From positions 7,254,001-7,318,000 of the forward strand of contig NZ_FYEY01000001.1 in the NCBI RefSeq assembly GCF_900187385.1: a stretch of 64,000 nucleotides of DNA, read 5' to 3'. The stretch is from Streptomyces sp. 2114.4. Lineage in GTDB: Bacteria; Actinomycetota; Actinomycetes; Streptomycetales; Streptomycetaceae. Shown in pieces: positions 26,501 to 33,570 of this stretch (its first letter is position 1; each line of letters starts with the position of its first letter). Position numbers and translations under genes: made by a program. The notes beneath the pieces are model-generated. The model worked only from the letters and a program-made list of their open reading frames with translations, did not search any database and was not told the origin of the DNA.

Positions 26501-26751
26501 AGCCGCTCTCCCGCCACGACTCGGTCCACCTCCGCCGCGAGGCTTGCGCTGGCGAGGTTCACCGCTTCCATGAGCCGTGGATCGGCGGCGAGCCGGTTCA
26601 CCTGACGGCGCAGCCAGCCCTCTTCGTCCGGGTTCCGGGCGGACGGCCGCGGCGGCCGGGCCGGTGCGTCGTCCGAGGGCAGAGGCAGGGCCGCGGCCCG
26701 TACCAGAGCCACCTCCCCGCAGGTGAAATCGACGTCGCTCTTGCCGCCCAT
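23587..26751 (-). CDS. lanB: LanB full-length lanthipeptide dehydratase
   Basis: A 1054-residue class I dehydratase, the normal full length, with both parts: the N-terminal glutamylation domain (roughly 1-750; MSHRPTPFGYFAGVGV is the family signature near 95, and YHLAFLDRYG follows further in) and the C-terminal SpaB_C-type elimination domain (roughly 770-1040; WLYAKIYLP, WFFLRYEDPAPHIRLRF). These enzymes use glutamyl-tRNA to dehydrate Ser and Thr. The ATG at 26751 has a GGAGAG ribosome site; a GTG at 26763 is an alternative. Separate small elimination proteins of thiopeptide systems are not needed here. Overlaps lanC by ATGA. Confidence 0.93.
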   Translation of the reverse strand: MGGKSDVDFTCGEVALVRAAALPLPSDDAPARPPRPSARNPDEEGWLRRQVNRLAADPRLMEAVNLASASLAAEVDRVVAGERLRLKSLRRIAVSLTKYHSRMSHRPTPFGYFAGVGVAGFGAAPAREPVGGGRSVTRPDADWLDGVLATLLDIPAVWQCARLTANNLHTVRDGRLVLVDHHDRTGTQQWTGSVRHTRVVRHLLAAAALPTPFPALVEEGKREFPQAPGGAVENSIAQLVRGHFLLSELTPPPDCTTPLDHVCDLLHGVDHPTVRQLHAIRAELRFLDAASPDSRGARLTAVRARMRALQPATDVLQADLALDLRLTLPHEVAREAERAATVLWRTSPVHRGNPHLRDYHLAFLDRYGTDRPVPVLELLDEARGLGLPREDRQHGVPPSAAPAADAPARDRVLGELLMDAARRGSAEVVLDEEAVRALEPAERGPAPPSMEVGAELVTPGRDALCGGDFHLVLSPHAVSPLAGAVFSRFAPVLGDRSAGRIRDLARHTERTAPEDEIPACVAYRPRVARSGNVSAVPQWLSHRLPLGVGPALAKTADDLRLENLAVYADTDRLRLVDTSTGRRVRPLSYSMLRPSSGHLPYVARFLLEVGQEGQAFCAPWSWGSWASAPALPRVRHGRTVLCPARWLPDRALRAAADGGDEEWERQVGQWRQRWDVPRQVLLTKADHRIAADLDDPLHLMAFRDEVRRSPGLTVVEQFGGTAGRQWFRGPGGSHAAEFFFPVFARPTGRGTSRDTRHVRPAPVPVPPLTRGTDSGRGTRARLPGGAWLYAKIYLPRARQSEVLARHLAPLTDPGLLRRAGADLWFFLRYEDPAPHIRLRFHGRPESLWPVLLPELHSWAQARTEAGLLAKVVLDTYEPETERYGGPAALPHAERFFHADSESVVTLLAASSDQLGDPTLPAALGILDILTRLGSPEQALGWLSTPSVLAHRKDVPRAQKQAVAALLDPHGRPRPPAAADGRCAGWSTRGPALTGLREVLTAGEGDGDRTGRIALSLTHLHCNRLFGPRPEQELSAHVTAREALALWLGRKRHDR

Positions 26752-26793
26752 GGCTCTCTCCACCCCGTTCCCCGCCCACCACTTCTCTGACGA

Positions 26794-26838
26794 CGGTGCG
26801 GGGCGGCGGGACGACGTCCTCGGTGCCGCCCCGCACCG
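26794..26838 (-). terminator. Stem-loop between lanA and lanB (probable attenuator)
   Basis: CGGTGCGGGGCGGC (26794-26807) and GCCGCCCCGCACCG (26825-26838) are perfect 14-bp arms. The 17-base loop holds a smaller GGAC/GTCC hairpin. It begins 19 bp past the lanA stop and ends 43 bp before the lanB start. Partial termination or 3'-end protection here would give more precursor than enzyme, a known layout in class I lantibiotic operons. Confidence 0.75.
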
Positions 26839-26856
26839 CTGTCTCAGCAGCTCGTC

Positions 26857-26997
26857 TCAGCAGCTCCAGGAGGTGACCGGACAGACCTGCGTCATGAGCT
26901 TCGACTCCTGCGCACTCATGGCGACCGTGGCGGAATCCGTGATTTCCATGTCGAGGTCGAGGTCGAATTCGTCCATGCTGGTGATGATGTTCTCCAT
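26857..26997 (-). CDS. lanA: Lanthipeptide precursor peptide (LanA), 46 residues
   Basis: A 46-residue peptide starting MENIITSMDE with a GGAGGGGACC ribosome site directly before ATG 26997. The leader has FDLDLD at 11-16, matching the FNLD-type box that class I LanB enzymes recognise. The C-terminal region reads MTQVCPVTSWSC (35-46). It holds the only two cysteines, Cys39 and Cys46, each preceded at three residues by Thr36 or Ser43, giving two (S/T)xxC units. VTSWS recalls the start of microbisporicin-type peptides. The cleavage site is not evident: no clear GG, PQ or PR. It lies 105 bp upstream of lanB on the same strand. Earlier in-frame ATGs lack ribosome sites. Confidence 0.88.
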   Translation of the reverse strand: MENIITSMDEFDLDLDMEITDSATVAMSAQESKLMTQVCPVTSWSC

Positions 26998-27072
26998 GGT
27001 CCCCTCCAAAGAAAGATGTGTTAATCCCGGATTGTGCCCGGTTGTTGCAAAGGGATTTCGCAACCGCCGGTC

Positions 27073-27101
27073 ATTTCATCGGAGGGTGCATGTCATGTCA
27101 A
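27073..27101 (-). promoter_or_regulatory. Candidate lanABC promoter
   Basis: On the reverse strand a perfect -35 TTGACA (complement of 27096-27101) and a -10 TGAAAT (complement of 27073-27078) are 17 bp apart. Transcription would begin near 27066, about 70 nt before the lanA start. The region has clearly lower G+C than its surroundings. Confidence 0.55.
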
Positions 27102-27454
27102 GCGTGGGGAGGTGCGCTCCGCTTCTCGGGGATTCCGGAATGACGGAATCCGGTTCGGTTCCTTGCGGCTCCCTTTTCCGGCGGCAGGGCGAGTGAACAG
27201 GGGCCTCCTCCACGGCTGTTCGAGCCATCAAGAATGGCTTGAACATCACCTCAAGGAAAAGGGTTTGCTCATGCCTGACAAAAGAGTAGGAGGGGAAAAG
27301 GGCATGACGGAATGCCGCTGTGTGTCCGGCCGGGCCGTCAGACGCCCCTTGCCGCCTGCCTTCGGGACATTCGGCTCCGGGCGCATGCCGAATCATCAGG
27401 ACGTGAAACCGGTAAGACGGCGTGAGTTCGCTCACCACCGAGAAGGGGCTGATA
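27102..27454. other. Non-coding region between lanA promoter and the murB-like gene, with a hairpin
   Basis: About 350 bp of lower G+C without a supported gene. GTTCGAGCCAT (27218-27228) and ATGGCTTGAAC (27234-27244) form an 11-bp stem with one G-U pair and a 5-base loop. It lies downstream of the leftward murB-like gene and ahead of the lanA promoter, so it probably ends the murB transcript and separates the two units. Short forward open frames here show no recognisable motif. Confidence 0.5.
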
Positions 27455-28483
27455 TCAGAGGAAGTCGACTTCGGAGGTGAGCCGCACTCCGGTGCGGTGC
27501 AGGACTTCCTGGAACACGATGTCGATGGCCCGGGTGAAACCGGCGGCGCTCGCACCTTCCTCGGCGACCAGGGTGTAGTGCAGGGAGGAGATCCGTACGC
27601 CGGTGACGACCGGCTGACGCAGCTCGAATCCGGCCTGCCGGATCAGCCAGCTCGCACTCACCCGTATCGAGCCGTCGGGGAAGCGGTTCACCGGTGCACG
27701 CCGCGCCCGCAGGTCGTCGGCCTGGGCAGGGGAGATCTCGGGGCTGAGGAACACGCTCCCGACCGAGCGGTCATCGGTGCCACTGCACCCCAGCACCATG
27801 CCCTTGCTCCTCCGGACGGTGAGCACCGCCCGAGCCACCTCGTCCAGCGGCACCCGGCTCCCGACCGGTACATCGAGTTCGGCGGCCACCGTCCGGTAGG
27901 TGACCGGTGCGCTCAGGCCGGACCGGCGCAGCGCGAACACCAGGCTCAGCACGGTCCAGCGGCGGGAGTGTTTGAAGACGCTGGTGCGGTGGCCCAGGCC
28001 GCAGGCCGCGGCATCCATGGTCACCTTGCGGCGCAACATCCAGTCCCAAGCCGTCACTTCGACCAGGGTGTCGGCGGTTTCCTGACCGTAGGCGCCGACA
28101 TTCTGGACCGGGGTGGCACCGGAGGTCCCAGGGATGCCCACCAGCATCTCCATACCGGTCAGGCCCTCGGCGACGGTGGTGCCGACCAGATCGGCGAGCG
28201 GATGACCGGCCTGCACCTCGACCAGCACCCGCCCGTCCGCGGTGCTCCCGGTCATGCGTATGCCCTTGGTGCTCATCCGCAGCACGGCGCTGTCGCATCC
28301 GGCGTCGCCGACCAGGACGTTGCTCCCTTCGCCCAGACAGACGGGCTCACCGGGAAAGGTGCCGGCCAGCGCCACGAACTCGGGGAAGTCCGCGGGGTCG
28401 TAGAGCTCGACGAGGGCCGCCGCCGGTCCGCCGATGCCCAGCGTGGTCATCGGCGCGAGCGGTGCCTGGTGGGTGACGCGCAT
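27455..28483 (-). CDS. murB: MurB-type UDP-N-acetylenolpyruvoylglucosamine reductase, divergent copy
   Basis: A 342-residue FAD reductase of the MurB fold, which makes UDP-MurNAc for peptidoglycan. Flavin motifs are LGIGGPA, LGEGSNVLVGD and IPGTSGATPVQNVGAYGQE. The catalytic Arg (GHRTSVFKHS, Arg166), the proton-donor Ser243 (VGSVFLSP) and a C-terminal Glu338 match E. coli positions. The usual GSFFKNP motif is altered to GSVFLSP, so this is not a standard copy. ATG at 28483 has an AGGAG ribosome site. It lies just upstream of lanA on the same strand with a hairpin between. It may be the only murB or a second one; that cannot be seen here. Confidence 0.85.
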   Translation of the reverse strand: MRVTHQAPLAPMTTLGIGGPAAALVELYDPADFPEFVALAGTFPGEPVCLGEGSNVLVGDAGCDSAVLRMSTKGIRMTGSTADGRVLVEVQAGHPLADLVGTTVAEGLTGMEMLVGIPGTSGATPVQNVGAYGQETADTLVEVTAWDWMLRRKVTMDAAACGLGHRTSVFKHSRRWTVLSLVFALRRSGLSAPVTYRTVAAELDVPVGSRVPLDEVARAVLTVRRSKGMVLGCSGTDDRSVGSVFLSPEISPAQADDLRARRAPVNRFPDGSIRVSASWLIRQAGFELRQPVVTGVRISSLHYTLVAEEGASAAGFTRAIDIVFQEVLHRTGVRLTSEVDFL

Positions 28484-28721
28484 GTGTTCCTGTTTCTCCT
28501 GGCTGCCGTTCCGGGTCCGGAGGGCCGCCACGGATGAGGAACCGGCCCGGCCGGCCGGGGTGATCGGCGGGACGCTGTCCATGGTGATCACAACGGAGCC
28601 GTACCGGTACCGCACCGATGCGCCGAACATTGGCCGGAATGAGCGGCCGAGCGGTGTGCGGCGAGCCGGGAAGGCAGGAGAGAAGGCAGGGAAAGGACAC
28701 GAAAGGCCCCGGCGGCCGGCC

Positions 28722-28761
28722 GCTCCCGCACGAGCGCGGCATCGGCCGGTCGTGCGGGAGC
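28722..28761 (-). terminator. Terminator hairpin between dehydrogenase and murB-like genes
   Basis: GCTCCCGCACGA (28722-28733) and TCGTGCGGGAGC (28750-28761) are perfect 12-bp arms with a 16-base loop, 51 bp after the stop of the leftward dehydrogenase gene. The remainder of the 328-bp gap (28484-28811) should hold the murB promoter; I see no other feature in it. Confidence 0.75.
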
Positions 28762-28811
28762 CGCTGACGCCGGAGAGCGGCGGCGCCGGCGGGCACCGGC
28801 CCGGTGTGGCG

Positions 28812-29825
28812 TTACGAGACGACGTCCCGCAGCGGCTCGCCCTCCAGATGGCCGAGGACGTTTTGAACGGCGGCCAGCGCGATGCGGACCAGCGTCTCGC
28901 GGGTGACCCCCGCGACGTGCGGGGAGAGCACCACATTCGGGGCCTTGAGCAGACGCAGGGCCGCAGTGGGCGGTTCGGGGTCGAAGACGTCGATACCGGC
29001 GCCGGCGAGGGTGCCGGCCGCCAGGGCGTCCGCGAGAGCTTCCTGGTCGATCAGGGCGCCGCGGGCGGTGTTGATCACAAAGGCGGTGGGCTTGAGGAGC
29101 GCCAGGCGTTCCGCGTCGAGCAGATGGCGGGTCCGCTCGGTGAGCGGGGCGTGCAGGGTGATGTAGTCGGAGGTGCGCAGCAGTTCGTCGAGACCGAGAT
29201 GACGGGCACCGCCGAGGCGGGCCGCGGTCTCCGGGGCGACCGGCTTCGGCCCGGCGTAGACGATGTCCATGTCGAACGCGAGGGCACGGCGGGCGACTTC
29301 CTCGCCGATGTGGCCGAGGCCGATGATGCCCAGGGTTTTGCCGGACAGTTCGGTGATGGACTGCTGCAGGCGCGGCAGCGCCCAGTCGGCCTCGGCGAGC
29401 GCCGTGTGGGCCGGGACCAGCTGCTTGGCCAGGGCGAGCATCAGGGCGAAGGTCTGCTCGGCGACGTTCTGCTTCTCCGCGCCGCTGGAGCCGATGTTGC
29501 AGACCGGGATGCCGCGTTGGCGGGCCGCGTCCAGGTCGACGTAGTCGAAGCCGTGGCTGGCGCACTGGACGAGCTCCAGGTCCGGTGCCGCGGCGAGATG
29601 ACCGGCGGTGACCGGGCCCAGGCCGGTGATCAGGAGATGCGCCTCGCGCAGCGCCGCCGGGTCCTCGTCGGTCGTCTCGACGACGGTGACCCGGGCCCGC
29701 CCGGGAAAGAGGCCGGCCAGCGCGGCTCCGGCGGCGCGGCCGCCGACATGCGGCGAGACGACCGCGAGGACGTTGCGCACGGGGCGCGGCTGCGCGGTGG
29801 AGGACGACTCCGGCGAGCTGGTCAT
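28812..29825 (-). CDS. D-2-hydroxyacid dehydrogenase
   Basis: A 337-residue NAD(P)-dependent D-2-hydroxyacid dehydrogenase. The Rossmann loop is GLGHIG (169-174). The catalytic residues are Arg255 (INTARGALID), Glu284 (FDPEPP) and His303 (SPHVAG). Length and motif order are standard for the family (glyoxylate, hydroxypyruvate or phosphoglycerate-like). It overlaps the upstream flavin oxidase by ATGA, so both are made together and probably handle the same 2-hydroxy/2-keto acid pair. The exact substrate cannot be read from the sequence. Confidence 0.88.
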   Translation of the reverse strand: MTSSPESSSTAQPRPVRNVLAVVSPHVGGRAAGAALAGLFPGRARVTVVETTDEDPAALREAHLLITGLGPVTAGHLAAAPDLELVQCASHGFDYVDLDAARQRGIPVCNIGSSGAEKQNVAEQTFALMLALAKQLVPAHTALAEADWALPRLQQSITELSGKTLGIIGLGHIGEEVARRALAFDMDIVYAGPKPVAPETAARLGGARHLGLDELLRTSDYITLHAPLTERTRHLLDAERLALLKPTAFVINTARGALIDQEALADALAAGTLAGAGIDVFDPEPPTAALRLLKAPNVVLSPHVAGVTRETLVRIALAAVQNVLGHLEGEPLRDVVS

Positions 29826-30991
29826 ACGGATTCCTTGATGAGGTCGTCGGCGGTCAGCGTGTTGGGGCGGGAGTGCCCGGACAGGGCGAGGGTCAGGTCG
29901 AGTTCGGCGAGCAGACAGCGGATGACGTGCTCGACGCCCGCCTGCCCGTCGAGGCCGAGGCCATAGGCGTACGGGCGCCCCACCAGCACCGACTTCGCGC
30001 CCAGGGCCAGCGCCTTGAAGATGTCGTCACCCGTGCGGATGCCGCTGTCGAAGAGCACGGTGAGCCGGTCGGCCGCCGCCTCCACCACGCGGGGCAGCGC
30101 ATCGGCGGCGGCGACGGAGCCCGCCACCTGGCGGCCGCCGTGGTTGGAGACGACCACACCGTCCATCCCGGCCTCGGCGGCCCGCAGGGCGTCCTGGGGG
30201 TGCAGGATGCCCTTGAGCACGATGGGGCCGTCCCAGTTCTCCCGCAGGAACGCCAGGTCCGGCCAGGTCTTGGCAGGGTCGGCGAACATCCCCAGAAAGT
30301 GCATCACGGCCGCGTTCGGGTCCTCGTGCACCGGTTTGGCGAGCCCCGCACGGAACGCGGGATCGGTGAAATAGTTGGCGGTGCCCACGCCGTGCAGGAA
30401 CGGCAGGTACGCCTGGTCGAGGTCGCGCGGCCGCCAGGCGAGGAGCGGGGTGTCGAGGGTGACGAACAGGGCGGTGTACCCGGCCGCTTTCGCCCGCTGC
30501 AGAAAGCTCCTGGTGACCTCGCGGTCCTTGGCCCAGTAGAGCTGGAACCACCGCTCCCCGTCGCCCATCGCCTCGGCGACCTCTTCCATGGGGGTGCTGG
30601 AGGCGGAGGACAGGATGTACGGCACCCCCTGGGCCGCGGCGGCGCGGGCGGCGCCGGGCTCGGCGTCGGGATGCATGATCGACAGCACGCCCACCGGCGC
30701 CAGCGCGAGCGGCGCGGGCAGCGCCCGGCCGCACACCTCCACGGACAGATCGCGTGCGTCCACCTCGCGCAGCATCCGCGGGACGATCCGATGGCGGTGC
30801 AGCGCCGCCCGGTTGGCCTCGGTGGTGCTGCCGGTGCCCGCGCTGCCGGCCACATAGCCGACCGGGCCGGGGTCCAGACGCCGCTCGGCAAGCTCCTCCA
30901 GTCGCGTCAGATCGGTCGGCAGCCGCGGTACGGCGCCGGTCATGCCATGGAGATAGATCTCGTACTGGAAGTCCGCCCAGTGCTTCGCCAT
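29822..30991 (-). CDS. FMN-dependent alpha-hydroxyacid oxidase (lactate 2-monooxygenase-like)
   Basis: A 389-residue FMN oxidase/dehydrogenase of 2-hydroxy acids. Key residues are Tyr46 (GYVAGSAG), Lys260 (VLKGI) and the base His284 in SNHGGRQ. The FMN phosphate site is near VLFDSGIRTGDDIFKALALGAKSVLVGRP. Both its length and the PLLAWRPRDLDQAYLPFL insertion recall lactate 2-monooxygenases rather than membrane L-lactate dehydrogenases. It is the first gene of a two-gene operon with a D-2-hydroxyacid dehydrogenase and is divergent from a PucR-type regulator. Confidence 0.87.
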   Translation of the reverse strand: MAKHWADFQYEIYLHGMTGAVPRLPTDLTRLEELAERRLDPGPVGYVAGSAGTGSTTEANRAALHRHRIVPRMLREVDARDLSVEVCGRALPAPLALAPVGVLSIMHPDAEPGAARAAAAQGVPYILSSASSTPMEEVAEAMGDGERWFQLYWAKDREVTRSFLQRAKAAGYTALFVTLDTPLLAWRPRDLDQAYLPFLHGVGTANYFTDPAFRAGLAKPVHEDPNAAVMHFLGMFADPAKTWPDLAFLRENWDGPIVLKGILHPQDALRAAEAGMDGVVVSNHGGRQVAGSVAAADALPRVVEAAADRLTVLFDSGIRTGDDIFKALALGAKSVLVGRPYAYGLGLDGQAGVEHVIRCLLAELDLTLALSGHSRPNTLTADDLIKESV

Positions 30992-31106
30992 CTGTACGTC
31001 CCGCCTCTCGTCGCTGAGACTGCGTGCTCACCCGAGATCCTGGCGACAGTGACCACACCCGTCCACCGCGGTGCGCACAACACGCGGGTGGAATCATCAC
31101 CCTGTG

Positions 31107-32270
31107 ATGAAGGAACGGGAGCGCATCCGGCAGCGGCTGATCGCCGACCCCGGGGTGGTCGCCGCGGTCGTCACCGCCGTGCGCGAGCAGGTCCCGGCCT
31201 ATGCCGCCCTCGATGACGGCCGCCTCCACGAGGTGCGGGCCATCGCCGCCTGGGCGCTGGACCGGCTGCTCCACCTCTGGGTCACCGACGGCGCCCTCAC
31301 CCCCGCCGACCTCCGCCGGTTCCGCGGGATCGCCGCGGCGCGGGCCGCGGACGGCCGCCCGATGCAGGCGGTTCTGCGGGCCTACCGGGTCGCGGCGACG
31401 GTGCTGACGGACGAGATCGCGGCCGCGACGCCCCCGCCGGCCGCACCGGACGCCTTCGCCCTCGCCCGGATGGCGCTGACCACCCTGGACACCCTCTCCG
31501 AGGAGATGGCCACCGCCTACACCGCCACCAGCGAAGATCTCACCGCGGACCGCGACCGGGCGCTGCGGCTGCTCCTCGACGACCTGATCTCGGGACGGCA
31601 CGCCTCCATCGGCGCGCTGACCGACCGGGCCGCCCGGCTGGGCAGGCAACTCCCGGACCCTTACTGCCTGTTGGTGGCCGAGCCGGCCGACGCGGACGGT
31701 GCGGGCGTGACGCAGGAGACGGCCGCCGGTCTCCTGTCCTCGTTCGGCGGCCACGACGGCGGCCTCACCCCGCTGGTGACGGTCCGGGGCTCGCGCGCCG
31801 TCCTGCTGCTGCCCGCCGCGGCCGGTGCGTCCGCGCCCCGGGTCCTGGGGGAGCGGGGGCTGCGGGGCTGTGCCCTCTCGGGGGAGAGCCTGGACCGGAT
31901 CGCCGTCGCCTACCGTCTCGCGGCCGACGCGCTGGACACCGCACCCGCACACGCCCACCACTCCGAGCGGGTCCTGACGGACGGCGATGCCCAGGTGCTG
32001 GCGCTCCTCGGCGGCCGCCCCGCCACCACTCCCGAGCAGATCAGCCGGCTGATCCTCGGTCCGCTCCTGCAGCCCGGCCGGCGGCACCTCATGGACGCGC
32101 TCACCACCTACCTCGATACGGGCTCCGCGAACGCCGCCGCCCGGAAGCTCGGCCTGCACCCGCAGTCGCTGCGCTACCGGCTGCGCCGGATCGCCGACCT
32201 CACCACGCGGGACCCGCGGGACCCCTGGCAGCGGCTCACCCTGGACATCGCCCGGACGATCGCGCACTGA
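31107..32270 (+). CDS. PucR/CdaR-type helix-turn-helix regulator
   Basis: A 387-residue regulator. The C-terminal HTH is of the PucR type: LMDALTTYLDTGSANAAARKLGLHPQSLRYRLRRI. The central part is a degenerate GGDEF-like or sensing region. Start ATG at 31107 (a GTG lies directly before). It is divergent from the hydroxyacid oxidase operon across 115 bp, the usual layout for a CdaR-like activator of organic acid use, so control of that operon is likely. No clear operator palindrome was found between them. Confidence 0.85.
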   Translation: MKERERIRQRLIADPGVVAAVVTAVREQVPAYAALDDGRLHEVRAIAAWALDRLLHLWVTDGALTPADLRRFRGIAAARAADGRPMQAVLRAYRVAATVLTDEIAAATPPPAAPDAFALARMALTTLDTLSEEMATAYTATSEDLTADRDRALRLLLDDLISGRHASIGALTDRAARLGRQLPDPYCLLVAEPADADGAGVTQETAAGLLSSFGGHDGGLTPLVTVRGSRAVLLLPAAAGASAPRVLGERGLRGCALSGESLDRIAVAYRLAADALDTAPAHAHHSERVLTDGDAQVLALLGGRPATTPEQISRLILGPLLQPGRRHLMDALTTYLDTGSANAAARKLGLHPQSLRYRLRRIADLTTRDPRDPWQRLTLDIARTIAH

Positions 32271-32342
32271 GGGGCGGCGGTGCCGCCGCGGTCCGCTCTG
32301 ATCCGTAGGTCCGTCCGTACGGCAGTCCCGTGCAGGGACTCC

Positions 32343-32774
32343 TCAGCCGTCCTTGGTGGCCTTCAGCTTCCGCCACACCGTGCTCAGCGCTTCGAGGTCT
32401 TCCTGGTCGAGGAGATCGGTGAACACCGGGGCCAGGCAGGAGCGGCGGGTGGCGTCGGCCTCTTCGAAGAGCCTGCGGCCCTCCGGGGTGAGGGACACCT
32501 CGACGGAGCGTGCGTCATGTGCGGAGGGGGTGCGGGTGACCAGGCCGCGGCTCCGGAGGGCGTCCACGACCCGGGAGACCTGGCTGCGGCTGAGCATGGT
32601 GCTGTTGCCGAGCACGGAGGCCGGGACCGGGTCCGGGCTGGAGGCGAGCCAGAGCATCACCTCGAACCAGGAGACCGGGAGGTCGTGAGCCTTGATCAGG
32701 GCGCGGTCCACGCGTTCGGTCAGGACGGTGCCGGCCCAGACCACCCCGTAGAAGGCATGGTCGGCCACCGGCAT
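32343..32774 (-). CDS. MarR-family regulator whose start lies at a deletion junction
   Basis: A 143-residue MarR protein with the HTH region PASVLGNSTMLSRSQVSRVVDALRSRGL and the wing VTRTPSAHDARSVEVSLTPEG. The start ATG at 32774 falls inside the coding sequence of the opposite-strand SDR remnant, and no proper ribosome site precedes it (it is followed at once by PVADHAFYG). So its own upstream region and possibly its first residues are gone. It may still be expressed from read-through, but normal promoter control has been lost. Confidence 0.8.
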   Translation of the reverse strand: MPVADHAFYGVVWAGTVLTERVDRALIKAHDLPVSWFEVMLWLASSPDPVPASVLGNSTMLSRSQVSRVVDALRSRGLVTRTPSAHDARSVEVSLTPEGRRLFEEADATRRSCLAPVFTDLLDQEDLEALSTVWRKLKATKDG

Positions 32775-33570
32775 CGGCCTGGCTGCCGCCGTCGCCGCGG
32801 CGCAGGCGGGCCGGCGGGTCGTCGCCACGCTGCGCGACACCGGCCGGGCCGGCGCCCTGCGCAAGGCGGCCGCGGAAGCAGGGGTGGAGCTCGAGGTGCG
32901 GCAGCTCGATGTCACCGACGAGGCGTCCGTCGCCGCCGCGGTCGACGGGGTGATCGCCGAGCACGGCCGTCTCGACGCCGTGATCAACAACGCCGGGGCC
33001 GGACACCTCGGCACCCTGGAGAACGAGTCCGTCGCCGAGGTGCGCACGGTGATGGAGGTCAACTTCTTCGGCGTGCTTCATGTCTCGAAGGCGGCGCTGC
33101 CTCATCTGCGCGCCTCCGGCGGCCGTCTGATCACCGTCACCAGCGTCGGCGGGGTCGTCGGCCAGCCCTTCAACGAGGCCTACTGCGCTGCCAAGTTCGC
33201 CGTCGAGGGCTACATGGAGAGCCTGGCGCCGGTGGCGGCGAAGGCCGGGGTGACGGTCTCCGTCGTGGAGCCCGGCGCGGTGGCGACCGAATTCGTCAAC
33301 AACATCGGGGTCGACCCGGCGGGTGAGGTCGCCGCCGCGGGTCCCTACGCGGACGCGCTGCAGGCCTACCTGGACCGTGCCGTTGCGCAGTTCGCCGGCA
33401 GCGCGCAGACCCCGGCCGAGGCTGCCGAGGCCGTGCTGGAGGCGCTCACCGCGGACCGTCCCGCGTTCCGAATCCAGACGTCGGACTGGGCGCGCGGCTT
33501 CACCGGCACCAAGCTCGCCGACCTGGACGGCTCGGCGGTACTCGGCCTCACCGGCGGCTGGGTGGGCTGA
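32752..33570 (+). pseudogene. SDR oxidoreductase missing its start and first cofactor strand
   Basis: From GIGLAAAVAAAQ (32770 on) the frame is a good short-chain dehydrogenase: LDVTDEASV, INNAG, the SVGG/YCAAK active site and VEPGAVATEF are all intact to the stop at 33570. But the first strand and the TGxxS part of the TGxxxGIG loop are missing. The frame runs back only to a TAG at 32749, with no start codon in between and no ribosome site. The nearest usable start (GTG 32884) would lose the whole cofactor-binding start. It faces a MarR gene head-to-head at the same spot, so one deletion removed the shared promoter and both ends. Confidence 0.75.

Noticed and set aside
23587..26997. Thiopeptide cluster
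   Set aside because: LanB is full-length rather than split, there is no pyridine synthase or azoline enzyme, and the precursor is not Ser/Cys rich.
26857..27063. Longer version of LanA starting 22 codons earlier
   Set aside because: The inner ATG at 26997 has a near-perfect ribosome site and starts just before the FDLDLD box, as class I leaders do; the longer form would extend to the predicted transcription start near 27066.
27034..27480. Forward open frame between the lanA promoter and murB-like gene, which could be a second small peptide gene
   Set aside because: No ribosome site at its plausible starts, no leader or core features, and it overlaps the murB 3' end antisense.
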